A DNA stretch of 54,858 nucleotides from Rubritepida sp. (lineage in GTDB: Bacteria; Pseudomonadota; Alphaproteobacteria; Acetobacterales; Acetobacteraceae): positions 1 to 54,858 of the forward strand of contig JAQGHY010000336.1 in assembly GCA_028291455.1 (NCBI GenBank). Direction: 5' to 3'. The position numbers were made by a program, and so were the translations under genes. Of this stretch, positions 43,665-52,751 are shown piece by piece. Positions within the stretch are counted from its first letter, which is position 1; every line of letters starts with the position of its first letter. The notes beneath the pieces were generated by a model. The model did no database searches. It was not told where the DNA came from and was given only the letters and a program-made list of their open reading frames with translations.

Positions 43665-44444
43665 ATGGCCCAAAGCAATCAACAGGATGCGCTGATCGCC
43701 GCGCTGCGCTGGCAGATCGCGATGGGCGCCGACGAAGCGACGCTGGAGGCCCCGGTATCGCGCGGTATCGCACCGCCGGCCGAGGAACCGCGGCCGGCCG
43801 CCCCCGCCGTGCGCCCCACGCCGATCCGCAAGACCCCGCCCTTGGGCGAGGCCGCCGTGGCGCTCGCCGCGAGTGCGCAGACGCTGGAAGAGCTGCGTGC
43901 GGCCATCGCCGCCTTCACCGGCAGCCCGCTGCGCGAAACCGCGACCAACCTCGTCTTCAGCGATGGGGTGCTAGGGGCAGAGACCATGGTGATCGGCGAG
44001 GCCCCCGGTGCCGAGGAGGATCGGCTCGGAAAGCCCTTCGTCGGCGTTTCCGGTCAACTGCTGGACCGCATGTTCGCCTCGATCGGGCTGAGCCGGGCGG
44101 AGAACCTCTACATCACCAACATCCTGCCCTTCCGCCCGCCGGGAAACCGCACGCCCACGGATACGGAAATCGCCCTCTTCCTGCCGTTCGTGCTCAAGCA
44201 CATCGAGCTTGCCAAGCCGCGGCGCCTGGTGCTGGCGGGGGGCGTTGCGGCCAAGGGGCTTCTTCTAACGCGGGATGGGATCACTCGTTTGCGCGGCCGC
44301 TGGCATGAAGTAACTATACTAAATGATAAAGTATTGAAGGCGCTGCCCACCCTCCATCCCGCGTATCTTTTACGTAGCCCTATATCTAAGCGTGAAGCCT
44401 GGTCCGATCTGCTCCTGCTGCAACGCGAGATCAAAGATGGCTAG
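43665..44444 (+). CDS. Uracil-DNA glycosylase family protein (family 4-like), cysteine-free
   Basis: This 259-residue protein has a family-4/5-type core: [20 protein letters not shown] from residue 111, [14 protein letters not shown] from 152 and HPAYLLR at 231-237, after a proline-rich N-terminus. Family 4 enzymes bind a 4Fe-4S cluster through cysteines. Here residue 87 in [15 protein letters not shown] is serine where relatives have FxGCxL, and the protein contains no cysteine at all, so no cluster can form. Codons 216-224 and 233-242 are strikingly A+T-ending, unlike the rest of the gene. ATG 43665 fits the family start. Confidence 0.87.
   Translation: MAQSNQQDALIAALRWQIAMGADEATLEAPVSRGIAPPAEEPRPAAPAVRPTPIRKTPPLGEAAVALAASAQTLEELRAAIAAFTGSPLRETATNLVFSDGVLGAETMVIGEAPGAEEDRLGKPFVGVSGQLLDRMFASIGLSRAENLYITNILPFRPPGNRTPTDTEIALFLPFVLKHIELAKPRRLVLAGGVAAKGLLLTRDGITRLRGRWHEVTILNDKVLKALPTLHPAYLLRSPISKREAWSDLLLLQREIKDG
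44310..44396 (+). other. Rare-codon island inside the glycosylase gene
   Basis: From 44310 eight codons in a row end in A or T (GTA ACT ATA CTA AAT GAT), continuing AAA GTA, then TTG. A second run, TAT CTT TTA CGT with CCT ATA TCT nearby, spans 44364-44393 around the HPAYLLR motif. Two ATA, one CTA and one TTA codon stand out in a gene otherwise rich in G/C-ending codons. Confidence 0.75.
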
Positions 44445-44571
44445 ATTGTGGCGACTGGCTCCTCGAGGTCCATGGCTATCTGGGTGACTTCCGCAACCCC
44501 CACCGCGTCCTGCCCACAATCAAATCAGCTCTTGCCATCCCGTTAAGGACTGCGCTACCCGGTTGCTCGTC

Positions 44572-46368
44572 ATGCGAGCGATCTGCCCCATGGCCCGCCA
44601 CCTGCCCGGCCTCTTCGCCGGGATCCTCTGCCTCGGCGCCGGACTTGCTCCGGCCACCGCACAGCGGGCCAACGAACAGACCGCCCCTTCCCAGGTGCGG
44701 GCCCGATCCACCCCCGCCGCTCTGCCGCAGCCTCTTGCGACCGCTGACGCTGCGCGTCTCCGCCATGCCTTCGAAGCGCAGGCCCGCGGCGATTTCGCCA
44801 CGGCCGTCCGTGAATCCGAGCGTCTCGACGATCGCCGGCTGATGGGCAGCCTTCTGGCCGACCGCTACCTGCGCGGTGAGGCCTCGATCTACGAGCTCCA
44901 GGCCTGGCTCGCCGACTTCTCGGACCTCCCCGACGCTCCCGCCGTTCATGAAGCCCTGGTCGGCCGGCTGCCGCGCGGCGCCTCCGCCCCGCCGCCGCCT
45001 AGCCAGCCTGAAATCGCGGCCGAGGTGCTCCCCGAGGAGCGCGAGCCGGCTGGTCCGCGTCTGGTCCGCGATGCCGGGCTGGAGCGAACCGTGCAGCAGC
45101 GGCTGGTGGACAACAATCTCGAGGGCGCGCTGACCCTGATTCAGGCGCGGCGGGGCCTCAGCAACGCCTATCTCGGACAGCTCAAGGCGGAGATGTCGCA
45201 GACGCTCTTCCGCCTCGGCCGCGACGCCGATGCCTGGCGGATGGGGCAGGAGGCGCTGCGCCTCACCCCTAACAATGCCTTCGCCGCCTATCAGGCCGGG
45301 CTCGCCGCCTGGGGCGCCGAGCAGTTCGAGGGCGCTTTCGCCGCCTTCGAACGTGCCGCCCGCAACGACAAGGCACCGCCCACTCTTCGCGCCGCGGCCG
45401 CCTTCTGGACCGCGCGCTCCGCCGTCCGGGCGCGCCGGCCGGCGCAATACGTGCCCTGGATGCTCCAGGCCGCGCAGGAGCCGCGCACCTTCTACGGCAT
45501 GATCGCCCGCCGTAGCCTGGGCTTGCCGCCCGGCCTCGTCTGGGAACGGGATGTCGCTAATGAATCCCACGCCCAGCAGCTGACCGAGACGGCCGGCGGC
45601 TGGCGCGCCCTGGCCTTGCTTCAGGTCGGTCAGAACGCCCGCGCCGAGGCCGAGCTGCGGCTGCTCCAGCGGCGGACGCGCAACAATTCGCAGGTGACGC
45701 AGGGCATCCTCACCGTGGCGCAGTCGGCCGGGCTCACCAGCCTCGCCACCCAGGTCGCGAGCCTTGCCTCGGGCGATGACGGCCGGGCCCGCGATATCGC
45801 CCGCTTCCCGCTGCCGACCCTGCTGCCAAGTGGCGGGTTCCGCATGGATCCCTCGCTGCTCTATGCGCTGGCGCTGCAGGAGAGCCGCTTCGATGCCAGT
45901 GCCATCAGCCCCGCCGGGGCGCGCGGCATCCTCCAGATCATGCCGGCCACGGCGAGCTACGTCGCCAACGACCCATCCCTGCGCGGCGAGGGGATCGAGC
46001 GGCTGCACGATCCCGGCTTCGGCCTGGAAATCGGCCAGCGCTACATCCACTACCTCGCACGGCACGAGATGGTGCGCAGCGACCTCGTGCGGCTGCTGGC
46101 CGCCTACAATGCCGGCCCGGGCAACCTCATCCGCTGGCTGCCCGCGACGCGCCATCGGTCGGACCCGCTGCTCTTTATCGAGAGCATCCCGATCAACGAG
46201 ACGCGCAGCTTCGTGAGCCGGGTGCTGACTTTCAGCTGGATCTACGCGAACCGCCTGGGCCTCCCGACGCCCTCGCTGGACCAAATCGCCGGCGGAAATT
46301 TCCCAACCTTCGCGAACGTGGAACAGGTCACGGCCATGTTGCGCGAGCGGCCCCGACGCTCCAACTAG
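44572..46368 (+). CDS. Soluble lytic murein transglycosylase (SLT)
   Basis: This 598-residue periplasmic enzyme cleaves peptidoglycan to anhydro-muropeptides. A signal peptide ends near ATAQ (about residue 31). A long helical superhelix of TPR-like repeats follows, and the C-terminal goose-lysozyme-like domain has ALALQESRFDASAISPAGARG with catalytic Glu437, then LQIMPATA and AAYNAGPGN. ATG 44572 or 44590 could start the protein. The 127-base gap upstream carries an 8-bp inverted repeat (44444-44451 with 44514-44521) of unknown meaning. Confidence 0.92.
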   Translation: MRAICPMARHLPGLFAGILCLGAGLAPATAQRANEQTAPSQVRARSTPAALPQPLATADAARLRHAFEAQARGDFATAVRESERLDDRRLMGSLLADRYLRGEASIYELQAWLADFSDLPDAPAVHEALVGRLPRGASAPPPPSQPEIAAEVLPEEREPAGPRLVRDAGLERTVQQRLVDNNLEGALTLIQARRGLSNAYLGQLKAEMSQTLFRLGRDADAWRMGQEALRLTPNNAFAAYQAGLAAWGAEQFEGAFAAFERAARNDKAPPTLRAAAAFWTARSAVRARRPAQYVPWMLQAAQEPRTFYGMIARRSLGLPPGLVWERDVANESHAQQLTETAGGWRALALLQVGQNARAEAELRLLQRRTRNNSQVTQGILTVAQSAGLTSLATQVASLASGDDGRARDIARFPLPTLLPSGGFRMDPSLLYALALQESRFDASAISPAGARGILQIMPATASYVANDPSLRGEGIERLHDPGFGLEIGQRYIHYLARHEMVRSDLVRLLAAYNAGPGNLIRWLPATRHRSDPLLFIESIPINETRSFVSRVLTFSWIYANRLGLPTPSLDQIAGGNFPTFANVEQVTAMLRERPRRSN

Positions 46369-46373
46369 CACGC

Positions 46374-46907
46374 ATGCCCCTTGACCCCGCCCGCACCTTC
46401 ATTCCCGTCAATATCGCCGTCCTGACGGTCAGCGACACCCGCGACATGGCATCCGACCGGTCCGGCGAGACCTTGCAGGCGCGCATCGAGGCGGCCGGGC
46501 ACTTCTGCGCCGGACGCGAGATCTGCAAGGACGAGGCCGACGCCATCGAGGCAAGGCTCCTGACCTGGATCGCGGATCCCGAAGTCGATTGCGTCATCAC
46601 CACGGGCGGCACGGGGATCACCGGCCGCGACGTGACGCCCGAGGCCTTCGACCGTGTGTTAGAGAAGGAGATCACCGGCTTCGGCGAGCTCTTCCGCATG
46701 CTGAGCTACCAGAAGATCGGTACCTCCACGATCCAGTCCCGGGCCATTGGCGGTGTCGCTGGCGGCACCTATCTCTTTGCGCTGCCGGGCAGCACGGGTG
46801 CCTGCAAGGACGCATGGGACGACATCCTCGTCTGGCAGCTCGATGCGCGGTTCCGGCCCTGCAACCTGGTGGAGCTGATGCCGCGGCTGAACGAGGGCCG
46901 GGGCTGA
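46374..46907 (+). CDS. moaB: Molybdenum cofactor biosynthesis protein B
   Basis: This 177-residue protein of the MoaB/Mog fold adenylates or binds molybdopterin. TTGGTGITGRDVTPEAFDRV at about 76-95, then IQSRAIGGVAGGTYLFALPG, are diagnostic. It starts five bases after the lytic transglycosylase stop with no obvious ribosome-binding site, so translation is probably coupled. Other Moco genes (moaC, moeA) are about 4 kb downstream in a different operon. Confidence 0.93.
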   Translation: MPLDPARTFIPVNIAVLTVSDTRDMASDRSGETLQARIEAAGHFCAGREICKDEADAIEARLLTWIADPEVDCVITTGGTGITGRDVTPEAFDRVLEKEITGFGELFRMLSYQKIGTSTIQSRAIGGVAGGTYLFALPGSTGACKDAWDDILVWQLDARFRPCNLVELMPRLNEGRG

Positions 46908-46978
46908 GTTCCCCAAGCCGGTCGAGAGTCGTATCACCCTCGGCAGACATTGTTTCCTTCCGAAGCTGGAGTTTTCCT

Positions 46979-47935
46979 ATGACGTCACGCCGCCTTCTTT
47001 TGGCCGCGCCGGCCTTTCTCGCCGCCACCCGCGCCTCGGCCCAGACGTGGCGTCCTGACCGCGCCATCAACATGATCGTCGCCTTCGCACCCGGCGGCGG
47101 CACCGATGTCGCGGCCCGCACGCTCGCCCGGTTCATGGAGCACGGGATCGGCCAGACTATCGTGGTTCAGAACCGCCCCGGCGCCGGCGGTGAGATCGGC
47201 TTTGCGGAACTCGCCCGCTCGAGGCCGGATGGGCTGACTATCGGCTTCGTCAACACGCCCAACCTGGTGACCATCCCGATCGAGCGGCAGGCCCGGTACA
47301 AGCTCGAGGACTTCGCGCCCATCGCCAATATGGTGGACGATCCCGGCGGTTTCTGGGTGCAGCCGGACAGCCCCTGGCGGGACCTGACGGCCCTCGTCGC
47401 GGCGGCCAAGGCAGCGCCGGGCGCGATCAGCTACGGGACCACGGGCGTGGGCTCGGACGACCATCTCGCCGCGCTGGCCTTCGAGCGCGCGACCGGCACG
47501 GAATTGCTGCACGTCCCCTTCAACGGCGCCTCGCAGGTGCGCAACGCGATCCTGGGCCGCACCATCCAGCTCGCGGCGATGAATATGAGCGAGGGGATCA
47601 GCGACTTCCGCAATGCGCTGCTGCGCCCGCTCGGCCAGATGGGCGAGACGCGCTGGTCCAATGCCGCCGAGGTGCCGACCTTCCGCGAGCAGGGCATCGA
47701 CGTGGTCGACGGTTCGCTGCGCGGGGTCGCGGCGCCCGCCGGTACGCCGACGGCGATCCTCACCCGCTATGCGGATGTGGTGAAGGAAGCGATGGCAAAT
47801 CCGGAATTCATCGCCTCGGCGACGCAGCAGCAATTGCCGTTGCGGTTCCTCGATCCCGACCAGTTCCGGGCCGAGCTATTCGCCATGCGCGAGAAGTTCC
47901 AGCACATGTGGGGCCAGCATCCCTGGCGCGAATGA
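46979..47935 (+). CDS. Bug/TctC family substrate-binding protein
   Basis: This 318-residue Bug receptor has signal MTSRRLLLAAPAFLAATRASA and the blocks WRPDRAINMIVAFAPGGGTD, QNRPGAGGEIGFAELARSRP and HVPFNGASQVRNAILGRTIQ. GGAG precedes the ATG at good spacing. It is clearly paralogous to the protein at 20206-21156 (shared TIPIER, PTxREQGI-like and terminal HPW/TPW features). It is isolated between moaB and a convergent TPR gene. Confidence 0.9.
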   Translation: MTSRRLLLAAPAFLAATRASAQTWRPDRAINMIVAFAPGGGTDVAARTLARFMEHGIGQTIVVQNRPGAGGEIGFAELARSRPDGLTIGFVNTPNLVTIPIERQARYKLEDFAPIANMVDDPGGFWVQPDSPWRDLTALVAAAKAAPGAISYGTTGVGSDDHLAALAFERATGTELLHVPFNGASQVRNAILGRTIQLAAMNMSEGISDFRNALLRPLGQMGETRWSNAAEVPTFREQGIDVVDGSLRGVAAPAGTPTAILTRYADVVKEAMANPEFIASATQQQLPLRFLDPDQFRAELFAMREKFQHMWGQHPWRE

Positions 47936-47954
47936 AGGCTGATCCGGCGCCGAC

Positions 47955-48920
47955 CTAAGGGCGGCGCTGGGCCGGGGCGGGGGCGCCCGCTGCCGGCCCG
48001 GTCGGGCGCAGGCCCGGCCCCATCTGCCGTTGGGACGGGATGCCTGGTGCGGATTGTGCCGCTGCCGGGCCCATCTCGCTTAGCTGCAGGTTCTGCGCGG
48101 CGAGGTCCGCAGCCATGCTGTCGGGCTGCAGTTCGATGGCGCGCTGCCAGTCGCCGCGCGCACCCATGGCGTCGCCCCGAAGCTGGCGGAGGATTCCGCG
48201 TTCCAGCAGCCCCTCCACATTGTCGGGCGCCAGCACCAGCCCGCGCTCCACCGCTTGGACCGCCTGATCCACCCGCTCGAGCCGGCGCAGGGCGGCCGCA
48301 CGCAGCACCCAGGCCTCCGCGCGGTCGGGTTCAATGGCCAAAGCCGCGTCCAGGTCCTGGATGGCGTCGTCGAAGCGGCGCAGCGAGGCCAGCACCACCG
48401 AGCGGTCCACCAGCAACTCGGGATCCTGTGGCGCCAGGGTGAGCGCGATCGTCACGGCACCGAAGGCCCGGTTGGCGTCGCCCGCCATCATCCAGGCCTG
48501 CGCCGCCTGCCCGAAGACCGCCGCGCGGGCCACGCCGCCGGCATGGGTGCCGTTGCCCAGCCGCTCCAGCCGTTCCGCTGCCTTGTCGGGTTCGCCGAGG
48601 CCGATCATGGCCAGCGCGACGCAATGCCGCGCACCGTCGCCGCCGCCCGTTGCGTCCCAGGCCTGGGCGAAGCGCATCGCCTCCTCGGGATCGCTTCGGA
48701 GCATGGTGAGGCAGCGGTCGTAATCCGGCCCGTCCGCCAGCCGGGGCATTTCCGGCGGCAGGGGCAGGATGTCGAGATTGGAGGAGGATGAGGAGGCGGT
48801 GCCAACGGGTGAGGCATCCGAGGCGACCGATGCGGGTACATAACGATACCAGACAGCCCCGCCCGCCACGAGAGCGACGGCCAGGCCCAATCCCAGGAAG
48901 CCGGCAAGACGATTGCGCAC
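47955..48920 (-). CDS. TPR-repeat membrane-anchored protein
   Basis: This 321-residue protein starts with GTG, has one N-terminal membrane segment (AGFLGLGLAVALVAGGAVW) and at least four TPR-like repeats (AFGAVTIALTLAPQDPELLV, AIQDLDAALAIEPDRAEAWV, AVQAVERGLVLAPDNVEGLL, with ARGDWQRAIELQPDSM). The C-terminus is proline/glutamine-rich. The repeats should face the periplasm as a scaffold. Function unknown; divergent from trpD. Confidence 0.82.
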   Translation of the reverse strand: MRNRLAGFLGLGLAVALVAGGAVWYRYVPASVASDASPVGTASSSSSNLDILPLPPEMPRLADGPDYDRCLTMLRSDPEEAMRFAQAWDATGGGDGARHCVALAMIGLGEPDKAAERLERLGNGTHAGGVARAAVFGQAAQAWMMAGDANRAFGAVTIALTLAPQDPELLVDRSVVLASLRRFDDAIQDLDAALAIEPDRAEAWVLRAAALRRLERVDQAVQAVERGLVLAPDNVEGLLERGILRQLRGDAMGARGDWQRAIELQPDSMAADLAAQNLQLSEMGPAAAQSAPGIPSQRQMGPGLRPTGPAAGAPAPAQRRP

Positions 48921-49219
48921 GGTGCGACCCTACAACAAATCGCCCATGGCGGGAATCGGCCATGGGGATTCAATGGGTCGAAAACAGGCGTCGGGGGGGA
49001 GAGCTGTCATCTGCGGATCGCTCTAGAGCAAGTTGCGTCCGGTTGGAATCACCGCGGCGGAAAATCGGCCGTGGAAAGAGGCGAATAGCTGCAAATCTTC
49101 ACATCGCGCACAATGTCCCGCCGTTCGGGCCGCCTGGTCGCGGCCCAGCCGCATCCCGCCCTATACTGAGCCCGCCCGCGAAACATGCCCTCACGAGACA
49201 TAAGGTCCGATCCGTCACC
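48921..49219. other. 299-base divergent region, TPR gene/trpD
   Basis: No gene is credible here. On the minus strand TAGGGT (48932-48927) lies six bases before the GTG start at 48920, suggesting a leaderless TPR transcript. On the plus strand TATACT (49162-49167) is a good -10 without a matching -35, about 50 bases before trpD. The middle carries a GCTCTAGAGC palindrome with flanking sequence that may belong to a dispersed repeat. I see no trp leader peptide or attenuator. Confidence 0.45.
49020..49054. repeat. Possible dispersed intergenic repeat
   Basis: GCTCTAGAGC (49020-49029) is a perfect palindrome followed by AAGTTGCGTCCGGTTGGAAT. The layout resembles the CTCTAGAGC-led intergenic repeats common in alphaproteobacteria, but only one copy is present in this window, so repeat status is unproven. 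Confidence 0.3.
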
Positions 49220-50233
49220 ATGAATGGCCTGAAGCCCATACTGGCCCGCCTCGCCGCGGGGGTACACCTTTCCGAGAACGAGGCTGAGGCCGCCTTCGGC
49301 ATCATCATGGCCGGCGAGGCGACGCCGGCGCAGATCGCCGGCATGCTCATGGCCATGCGCGTGCGCGGCGAGACCGTCGCCGAGATGATCGGCGCGGTGC
49401 GTGCCATGCGGGCCCGGATGATCGGCGTCGAGGTGCCGGAGGATGCGATCGACATCGTGGGCACCGGCGGGGATGCGTCCGGCAGCCTTAACATTTCCAC
49501 CACGACGGCGATCGTTGTGGCCGGGGCAGGGGTTCCCGTCGCCAAGCACGGCAACCGTGCGCTCTCCTCGAAATCCGGCGCGGCGGATGCGTTGGCGGCG
49601 CTTGGGATCAACCTAGACGTGCCGCTGGAGCGGCTGCCGGCGATCATCCGCGAAGCCGGGATGGTCTTTCTCCTCGCCCCTCGCCACCACGCTGCCTTGC
49701 GCCATGCCGGCGGTGCGCGGTCGGAGCTGGGCACGCGCACCATCTTCAACCTGTTGGGTCCGCTCGCGAATCCCGGACGGGTGAAGCGGCAGATGACCGG
49801 CGCCTATTCCGCCGAATGGCTGCAGCCCATGGCCGAGGCTCTCGGCCGCCTCGGCACCGAGCGCGCCTGGGTGGTGCACGGCGATGGCATGGACGAGCTG
49901 GCCATCTCCGGCCCCTCAGAGGTGGTCGAGCTGCTCGACGGCCGCACCCGCCGCTTCACCGTGACGCCGGAGGAGGCGGGCCTGCCCCTATCGCCCATCG
50001 AGGCGATCCGTGGCGGCGAGCCGGCGGAGAACGCCGCCGCCCTCGTCGCGCTGCTGGAAGGCAAGCGCGGCGCCTATCGCGATATGGTGCTGCTGAACTC
50101 CGCCGCCTCACTCATCGTGGCCGGCCGCGCGCCCACGCTGCGAGATGGTGTCAGCCTTGCGGCCGAAAGCATTGACAGCGGTAGTGCTCTGGATGTTCTA
50201 AGCCGATTGCGCCGCGCGACCTCCGAGGCTTGA
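49220..50233 (+). CDS. trpD: Anthranilate phosphoribosyltransferase
   Basis: This 337-residue enzyme transfers phosphoribose from PRPP to anthranilate in tryptophan synthesis. GTGGDASGSLNIST at 81-94 and KHGNRALSSKSGAAD at 109-123 are the PRPP and anthranilate sites. ATG 49220 is the family start; an upstream in-frame extension is non-coding. trpE and trpG are not adjacent. The gene opens trpD-trpC-moaC-moeA. Confidence 0.95.
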   Translation: MNGLKPILARLAAGVHLSENEAEAAFGIIMAGEATPAQIAGMLMAMRVRGETVAEMIGAVRAMRARMIGVEVPEDAIDIVGTGGDASGSLNISTTTAIVVAGAGVPVAKHGNRALSSKSGAADALAALGINLDVPLERLPAIIREAGMVFLLAPRHHAALRHAGGARSELGTRTIFNLLGPLANPGRVKRQMTGAYSAEWLQPMAEALGRLGTERAWVVHGDGMDELAISGPSEVVELLDGRTRRFTVTPEEAGLPLSPIEAIRGGEPAENAAALVALLEGKRGAYRDMVLLNSAASLIVAGRAPTLRDGVSLAAESIDSGSALDVLSRLRRATSEA

Positions 50234-50241
50234 CCCCCCAC

Positions 50242-51078
50242 ATGAACATCGACGTTCCAGCCCAAACGGCCGTCTCCGACAACGCGATCTCCGACACCTT
50301 GGCCCGCATCATGTGGGACAAGCAGGTGGAGGTGGACGCCGGCCTTGCCCTCGTCTCCCTGGCCGAGATGGAGAAGCGCGCGCTCGATACCGAGGCGCCA
50401 CGCGACTTCATGGGCGCGCTTTGCACGGCCGTCGGCGAGGGCCGCACCGGCCTGATCGCCGAGATCAAGCGCGCCTCGCCCTCCGGCGGCCTCATCCGCG
50501 ATCCCTTCGATCCCGCGGCGCTGGCCCAGGCCTACGAAAGCGCCGGTGCCTCCTGCCTTTCGGTTCTAACCGAAGCGAAGTGGTTCCAGGGCAACCCCGA
50601 CCACCTGCGCGCCGCGCGCGCGGCCTGCACGCTGCCGGTCCTGCGCAAGGACTTCATGCTGCACCCCTGGCAGGTCTTCGAGGCGCGGGCGATGGGCGCC
50701 GACGCCATCCTGCTCATCATGGCCGCGCTCACCGACGCCAAGGCGCAGGAGCTGGAGGATGTGGCCCGCAGCCTCGATCTCGCCGTCCTCGTCGAGGTGC
50801 ATGACGTGCGCGAGATGGAGCGTGCGCTGGGCCTGCAGACACGCCTCATCGGCGTGAACAACCGCAATCTCAAGACGTTGGTGACCGACCTCGCTACCAG
50901 CGATCTGCTGGTGCCGATGGTCCCGGCCGACCGGCTTCCGGTCGCCGAAAGCGGCCTGCGGACGCCGGAAGACGTGCAGCGGATGGCCGCGATCGGCGCG
51001 CATTGCGTGCTGGTCGGCGAGCAGCTGATGCGCCAGCCCGACGTCGCCGCCGCCACGCGCGCGCTGCTGGGAACGTGA
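50242..51078 (+). CDS. trpC: Indole-3-glycerol phosphate synthase
   Basis: This 278-residue TIM-barrel enzyme closes the indole ring. [10 protein letters not shown] at 74-83 includes the catalytic lysine region, and [24 protein letters not shown] and PVAESGL complete the active site. ATG 50242 is eight bases after the trpD stop; a TTG at 50230 would overlap trpD. The 3' end overlaps moaC in a GTGA. Confidence 0.95.
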   Translation: MNIDVPAQTAVSDNAISDTLARIMWDKQVEVDAGLALVSLAEMEKRALDTEAPRDFMGALCTAVGEGRTGLIAEIKRASPSGGLIRDPFDPAALAQAYESAGASCLSVLTEAKWFQGNPDHLRAARAACTLPVLRKDFMLHPWQVFEARAMGADAILLIMAALTDAKAQELEDVARSLDLAVLVEVHDVREMERALGLQTRLIGVNNRNLKTLVTDLATSDLLVPMVPADRLPVAESGLRTPEDVQRMAAIGAHCVLVGEQLMRQPDVAAATRALLGT

Positions 51079-51548
51079 CCCTCACCCATTTCGACGAGGC
51101 CGGTCGCGCCGCCATGGTGGATGTGGCGGGCAAGGCCGAGACGGAGCGGCTCGCCATCGCGCGTGGCCGCGTGGTGATGGCGCCCGCGACACTGGCGCTG
51201 ATCGCGGAGGGACGGGCCGGGAAGGGCGATGTCCTGGGCGTCGCGCGCATCGCCGGCATCATGGCCGCGAAGCGGACCTCGGACCTCATCCCGCTCTGCC
51301 ATCCGCTGATGCTCACCAAGGTCGCGGTGGAGCTGACCATCGCCGGACCGGATGCCGTTGAGATCGAGGCCAGTGTCCGCGTCACCGGGCGCACCGGCGT
51401 CGAGATGGAGGCGCTGACCGCCGTCACGGTCGCGGCACTGACCATCTACGACATGGTCAAGGCCGTGGACCGCGGCATGCGGATCGAGGGTGTGCGCCTG
51501 GTCCTGAAGGAGGGCGGCAAGTCCGGCCGCTTCGAGGAAACGCCGTGA
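51075..51548 (+). CDS. moaC: Cyclic pyranopterin monophosphate synthase
   Basis: This 157-residue enzyme acts in the first stage of molybdenum-cofactor synthesis. Conserved blocks are MVDVAGK (14-20), LCHPLML (Cys75-His76), [10 protein letters not shown] and YDMVKAVD (Asp126, Lys129), with KEGGKSG near the end. GTG 51075 overlaps the trpC stop, and the stop overlaps the moeA start in the same GTGA fashion. Confidence 0.95.
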   Translation: MTLTHFDEAGRAAMVDVAGKAETERLAIARGRVVMAPATLALIAEGRAGKGDVLGVARIAGIMAAKRTSDLIPLCHPLMLTKVAVELTIAGPDAVEIEASVRVTGRTGVEMEALTAVTVAALTIYDMVKAVDRGMRIEGVRLVLKEGGKSGRFEETP

Positions 51549-52747
51549 TCTCCCTGGAGGAAGCGCGCAGCCGCATCCTGTCCCAGCTGCACCCGACCGG
51601 CGCCGAGACGGTGGCGCTGGCGGCCGGCTGGAATCGCGTGCTGGCGCGGTCGGTGCTCGCCCGGCTGACGCAGCCGCCGGCGGATGTCTCGGCGATGGAC
51701 GGCTATGCGGTGCGCGCCGCCGATGCCGTGGGCGGCGCGATGCTGCGCCTGGCCGGCGAGGCACCGGCCGGGCGGCCTTTCGCGGGTGCGGTGGGGTCGG
51801 GCGAGGCGGTTCGCATCTTCACCGGCGGGTTCGTGCCCGAGGGCGCCGACGCCATCCTGATCCAGGAGGACGCCAGGGCCGAGGCCGGAAACATACAGGT
51901 CGTCGAAGGCGTGAAGCAGGGCCAGTGGATCCGCCGCCGCGGCCTGGATTTCGCCGAGGGCGCCGAATTGCTGCCCGTCGGGCGCCGGCTGACCGCGCGC
52001 GACATCGGACTTGCTGCCGCCGGCAACCACCCCTGGCTCGTCGTGCATCGGCGCCCGCGCATCGGCATCCTGGCTACGGGCGACGAGATTGCGCTGCCTG
52101 GGGAGGCACTGCCCTCCGGCGGAATCGTCAGTTCCAATGCCCATGCCCTGGCCGCGCTCGTCGCCTCGGCGGGTGGCGAGGCCAGCATCCTTCCCATCGC
52201 GCCCGACGACGCGGAGGCCATCGCCAGCCTCGCGAGTGGCGGCGGACATGACCTGCTGGTGACCACCGGCGGCGCCAGCGTGGGCGACCATGACCTGGTG
52301 CAGAAGGCGCTGGGCACGAGGGGTTTCGCGCTGGATTTCTGGAACATCGCCATGCGGCCCGGCAAGCCGCTCATCTGGGGGCGGCTCGGCGCCACGCCCG
52401 TGCTGGGTCTGCCGGGCAATCCGGTCTCCGCGATGGTCTGCGCCACGGTCTTTCTGCTGCCGGCCCTGGCCCGCATGCAGGGGCTGCCCGATGCCGCGCC
52501 GCCCACCATCCGCGCGCTGGCCGGTGTCGACCTGCCGGAGAACGACCGGCGGGCGGACCATCTTCGCGCAACGCTGGCGCTCGATGCCCAGGGCGAGTGG
52601 ATCGCCACACCGGCGGGCCGGCAGGACAGCTCGATGCTCGCGGTGCTGGCGCGGGCGGATGGCCTGATCCTGCGCGCGCCGCACGCGCCGGCCCTGGCGA
52701 AAGGCGGCGCGGTCGAGGTCATTGCCTTGGCGGCGCTGGGCGTCTGA
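51545..52747 (+). CDS. moeA: Molybdopterin molybdotransferase
   Basis: This 400-residue enzyme inserts molybdate into adenylated molybdopterin. MDGYAV at 51-56, [36 protein letters not shown] at 240-250 and LPGNPVSAM are all present. The start is GTG 51545 in a GTGA overlap with moaC. In many alphaproteobacteria lexA follows; here a minus-strand gene of unknown function lies four bases downstream. Confidence 0.95.
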   Translation: MISLEEARSRILSQLHPTGAETVALAAGWNRVLARSVLARLTQPPADVSAMDGYAVRAADAVGGAMLRLAGEAPAGRPFAGAVGSGEAVRIFTGGFVPEGADAILIQEDARAEAGNIQVVEGVKQGQWIRRRGLDFAEGAELLPVGRRLTARDIGLAAAGNHPWLVVHRRPRIGILATGDEIALPGEALPSGGIVSSNAHALAALVASAGGEASILPIAPDDAEAIASLASGGGHDLLVTTGGASVGDHDLVQKALGTRGFALDFWNIAMRPGKPLIWGRLGATPVLGLPGNPVSAMVCATVFLLPALARMQGLPDAAPPTIRALAGVDLPENDRRADHLRATLALDAQGEWIATPAGRQDSSMLAVLARADGLILRAPHAPALAKGGAVEVIALAALGV

Positions 52748-52751
52748 GGCG

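Noticed and set aside
43665-44444. UdgX assignment for the glycosylase
   Set aside because: The KRRIH loop that defines UdgX, which cross-links to uracil-DNA, is not present; the core is family-4-like with HPAYLLR.
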